NCBI GenBank assembly: GCA_019114415.1
Contig: DXFO01000049.1
Coordinates: forward strand, 1 to 35,041
Direction of reading: 5' to 3'
DNA length: 35,041 nt
DNA from: Candidatus Gemmiger faecavium
GTDB lineage: Bacteria; Bacillota; Clostridia; Oscillospirales; Ruminococcaceae
Every line of letters begins with the position of its first letter. Position 1 is the first letter of the stretch. Positions 32,785 to 35,041 of the stretch are shown here, piece by piece. The notes beneath the pieces were generated by a model that saw nothing but the letters and a program-made list of their open reading frames with translations, was not told where the DNA came from and searched no databases. The translations under genes and the position numbers were made by a program.

Positions 32785-34863
32785 ATGGAATACGCCAGCA
32801 AAGACATTCGCAATATTCTGGTCGCCGGCCACGCAGGCTGCGGCAAAACGACGCTGATTGAGGCCCTGCTGTACACCAGCGGCGCTACCGAGCGCATGGG
32901 CCGCGTCGAGGACGGCACCACCGCCAGCGACTTTGATCCTGAGGAAGTTCGCCGCAAGGCTTCGCTGAATTCCAGCGTTGTCCCCGTGGAATATCAGGGT
33001 GTCAAATACAACATGATCGATGCTCCCGGCCTGTTTGACTTCGAGACCGGCGCCTGCGAAGGTGTTTCCGCCGCAGAGAGCGTGCTGATCTGTGTTTCGG
33101 GCCGTTCCGGCGTGACGGTGGGCGCTGAGAAAGCCTACCGCCTGGCTGTCAAGAACAACCGCGCCCGCATGGTCTTTGTGACCAAGATGGACCTGGAGAA
33201 CGCCGACTATTTCAAGATCCTAGAACAGCTCAAGATCGACTTTGGCCCCACCATCTGCCCCTGCGTCGTGCCTTCCCGTCTGGATGACGGCACCGTCGCC
33301 TACATCAACCTGTTCAGCCAGAAGGCGTTCAAATACGAGAGCGGCAAGCAGATCCAGATCGAGCTGCCCGACATCGGCCACCGGTTCGAGGGCCTGATCC
33401 AGGCCATGAACGAAGCCATCGCCGAGACCGACGAGGCATTGATGGAGAAATTCTTCGAGGGCGAGAACTTCACCACCGAGGAGATCGTCTCCGGTATGGC
33501 CGCGGGCGTCCGCACCGGCCAGATCACTCCCGTTTTCTGCGGCAGTGCCGTCAACCAGCAGGCGCTGGATATGCTGCTGTACAACATGAAAGAGCTGCTG
33601 CCCGGCGCTGACACCGCCGCCGTGGTCGCCGAGGACGACAAGGGCGAGCCCGTCGAGGTCGCCTGCGACGCCGACGCCCCCACCTGCGCTTACGTGTTCA
33701 AGACCGTGGCCGATCCCTTTGTGGGCAAGCTGAGCTTTGTCAAGGTCCTGGGCGGCAAGCTGACCAGCACCTCCAACGTCATCAATGCCCGTACCGGCCA
33801 GCCCGAGCGCCTGGGCAAGATGCTGACTGTCTGCGGCAAAAAGCAGACCGACACTGCGGCCATTCCCGCCGGTGACATCGGCGCCGTTGCCAAGCTGACC
33901 ACCGCCAAGACCGGCGACACCCTGTGTGATCCCGCCCGTGTGGTCAAGCTGCCCGCTCCCACCTACCCCATCGCCAGCTACCGCATGGCCGTCCGGGTTG
34001 CCAAGAAGGGCGACGAGGGCAAGGTCTCCGGCGCCCTGACCCGCCTGATCGAGGAAGATCCCGCCATCGGCTTTGTGGTCGATCCCGAGACCAAACAGCA
34101 GATCATCAGCGGCCTGGGCACCCAGCATCTGGAAGTGGCCGTGGCCAAACTCAAGAACAAGTTCGGCGTGGAAGTCACTCTGGAAGCGCCGCGCATCCCC
34201 TACCGTGAGTCCATCCGCAAAAAGTGCAAGGCACAGGGCCGCCACAAGAAGCAGACCGGCGGTCACGGCCAGTTCGGTGATGTCTGGGTCGAGTTCGAGC
34301 CCTGGGATTGCGAAGAACTGGTCTTTGAGGAGAAGGTCTTTGGCGGCAGCGTTCCCAAGAACTTCTTCCCCGCTGTCGAGAAGGGCCTGCGCCAGGCTTC
34401 CCAGCACGGCGTTCTGGCCGGATATCCGGTGGTCGGCATGAAAGCCACCCTGCTGGACGGCAGCTATCATCCCGTTGACTCCAGTGAAATGGCCTTCATC
34501 ATGGCGGCCAAGCTGGCCTACAAGGCGGCCGTGCCTGAGGCAGGTCCCGTCCTGCTGGAGCCGGTGGGCACCCTGAAGGCCCACGTCCCCGCCGACAACA
34601 CCGGCGACATCATGGGCGAGGTCACCAAGCGCCGCGGCCGCGTGCTGGGTATGACCCCCGATGAGGACGGCCAGCAGATCGTGGAGGCCGAGGTCCCCAT
34701 GGCGGAAATGCAGGACTTCACTGCATTCCTGCGTCAGCTGACCCAGGGCCGCGGCTGGTTCACCTTTGACTTCGTCCGCTACGAACAGCTGCCCCAGATG
34801 CTGGAAGCCAAAGTCATCGAGCAGGCCAAGGCGCTGGGCAACATGGCCGAGGACGACGCCTGA
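32785..34863 (+). CDS. Elongation factor G-like GTPase (EF-G2 type)
   Basis: A 692-residue translational GTPase with the five-domain EF-G layout, from the EF-G-like paralogue group found beside the true fusA in many Firmicutes. The G domain shows G1 GHAGCGKTT (15-23), G3 DAPGLFDF (79-86) and G4 TKMD (133-136). Canonical EF-G has DTPGHVDF and NKxD, so the histidine that activates GTP hydrolysis is replaced by L83, and the G4 asparagine by threonine. Domain IV/V features follow: GGHGQFGDVWVEFEP and RRGRVLGMTPDEDGQQIVEAEVPMAEM. The start is ATG 32785, after AAGAGG; an upstream in-frame extension of 39 codons has poor support. Role uncertain: a ribosome rescue, recycling or stress factor rather than the main translocase is likely. 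Confidence 0.88.
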   Translation: MEYASKDIRNILVAGHAGCGKTTLIEALLYTSGATERMGRVEDGTTASDFDPEEVRRKASLNSSVVPVEYQGVKYNMIDAPGLFDFETGACEGVSAAESVLICVSGRSGVTVGAEKAYRLAVKNNRARMVFVTKMDLENADYFKILEQLKIDFGPTICPCVVPSRLDDGTVAYINLFSQKAFKYESGKQIQIELPDIGHRFEGLIQAMNEAIAETDEALMEKFFEGENFTTEEIVSGMAAGVRTGQITPVFCGSAVNQQALDMLLYNMKELLPGADTAAVVAEDDKGEPVEVACDADAPTCAYVFKTVADPFVGKLSFVKVLGGKLTSTSNVINARTGQPERLGKMLTVCGKKQTDTAAIPAGDIGAVAKLTTAKTGDTLCDPARVVKLPAPTYPIASYRMAVRVAKKGDEGKVSGALTRLIEEDPAIGFVVDPETKQQIISGLGTQHLEVAVAKLKNKFGVEVTLEAPRIPYRESIRKKCKAQGRHKKQTGGHGQFGDVWVEFEPWDCEELVFEEKVFGGSVPKNFFPAVEKGLRQASQHGVLAGYPVVGMKATLLDGSYHPVDSSEMAFIMAAKLAYKAAVPEAGPVLLEPVGTLKAHVPADNTGDIMGEVTKRRGRVLGMTPDEDGQQIVEAEVPMAEMQDFTAFLRQLTQGRGWFTFDFVRYEQLPQMLEAKVIEQAKALGNMAEDDA

Positions 34864-35041
34864 TCCTTTTCCCGGTTTTACCTCCATACCAAATACAGGA
34901 GGGAGAGCAGAAAGCGCGAGTGACATAAGAAAACAAAGGTTCTGCAAGAACTGCGAAGCATCGCAAAATCGCTGCATGGCGGCAGATGCAAGGCAGAGGG
35001 CTGCAGCACTCCTTGGTGGAATGCAAAGCCCGATAACGCGG
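34864..35041. other. 3' end of window, possible repeat, no gene called
   Basis: The last 178 bases follow the EF-G-like stop codon. One plus-strand frame (from 34862) stays open to the window edge and could encode a Cys/Arg/Ala-rich string (QRFCKNCEASQNRC), but it has no start codon with a ribosome site. GTTCT-GCA-AGAAC is a small hairpin near 34939-34951. No T-rich terminator is obvious. It could be an interspersed repeat or part of an unseen gene. Confidence 0.3.

Noticed and set aside
33220-34977. A 585-codon open frame opposite the EF-G-like gene
   Set aside because: Antisense shadow of a highly biased coding sequence; no ribosome site and no family resemblance.

Overview
The window is about 35 kb of GC-rich chromosome from a spore-forming, butyrate-producing member of the Clostridia, most likely Oscillospiraceae/Ruminococcaceae (Faecalibacterium, Gemmiger and Subdoligranulum relatives). 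This is inferred from a phosphate butyryltransferase-butyrate kinase pair next to a thiolase, SpoIIE and a SpoIIQ-like protein, a tryptophan T-box, strong AGGAGG ribosome sites and sortase-type surface proteins. No rRNA, tRNA or CRISPR array was seen.

Layout. 1-1221 (minus): thiolase, cut by the window edge, and coaD. 1688-3890 (plus): promoter, a 5' hairpin, ptb, buk and a strong hairpin. 4114-4836: a secreted orphan. 4995-5726 (minus): SpoIIQ-like M23 protein. 5939-6799: YitT-family membrane protein. 6905-11531 (plus): cassette 1. 11777-14350: LCP protein with an erythromycin-esterase-like C-terminus. 14447-19000 (minus, overlapping genes): radical SAM/SPASM enzyme, membrane protein with a cysteine-alternating tail, AAA+ ATPase. 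19228-25729 (minus): cassette 2. 25868-27270 (minus): trpS with a T-box leader. 27378-27998: DUF1349 protein. 28146-29600: gltX. 30185-32524: spoIIE. 32785-34863: EF-G-like GTPase.

The most striking content is a pair of matching phase-variation cassettes in opposite orientation about 17 kb apart. Each reads, in the direction of its genes: an intact tyrosine recombinase; a recombination site starting 2-3 bases after its stop codon; a 250-260 bp segment holding one promoter and one two-way terminator; the same site inverted; a tyrosine-recombinase paralogue that has lost nearly all catalytic residues; and a large surface protein with an IPQTSDD sorting motif, membrane span and basic tail. All four sites are 22 bp long and share the inner arm TTCTGTTG. 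The 6-bp centre is identical within a cassette (TATTAG in cassette 1, GTGCGG in cassette 2) and differs between cassettes, so each switch should recombine only with itself. Both promoters share TTGATT-17-TAATAT and, in this assembly, both point back at the recombinase gene, so both surface proteins are predicted to be OFF. The cassette 1 surface gene also lacks a visible signal peptide and has a +1 shift in a run of five C just before its cell-wall anchor.

A second unusual unit lies between the cassettes: the radical SAM/SPASM enzyme is translationally coupled to a type I membrane protein whose cytoplasmic tail holds nine cysteines in 24 residues, followed by a SpoVK/CbxX-type AAA+ ATPase. 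The tail is a plausible substrate of the enzyme. All functional statements are read from the sequence and from general family knowledge; no database search was run.
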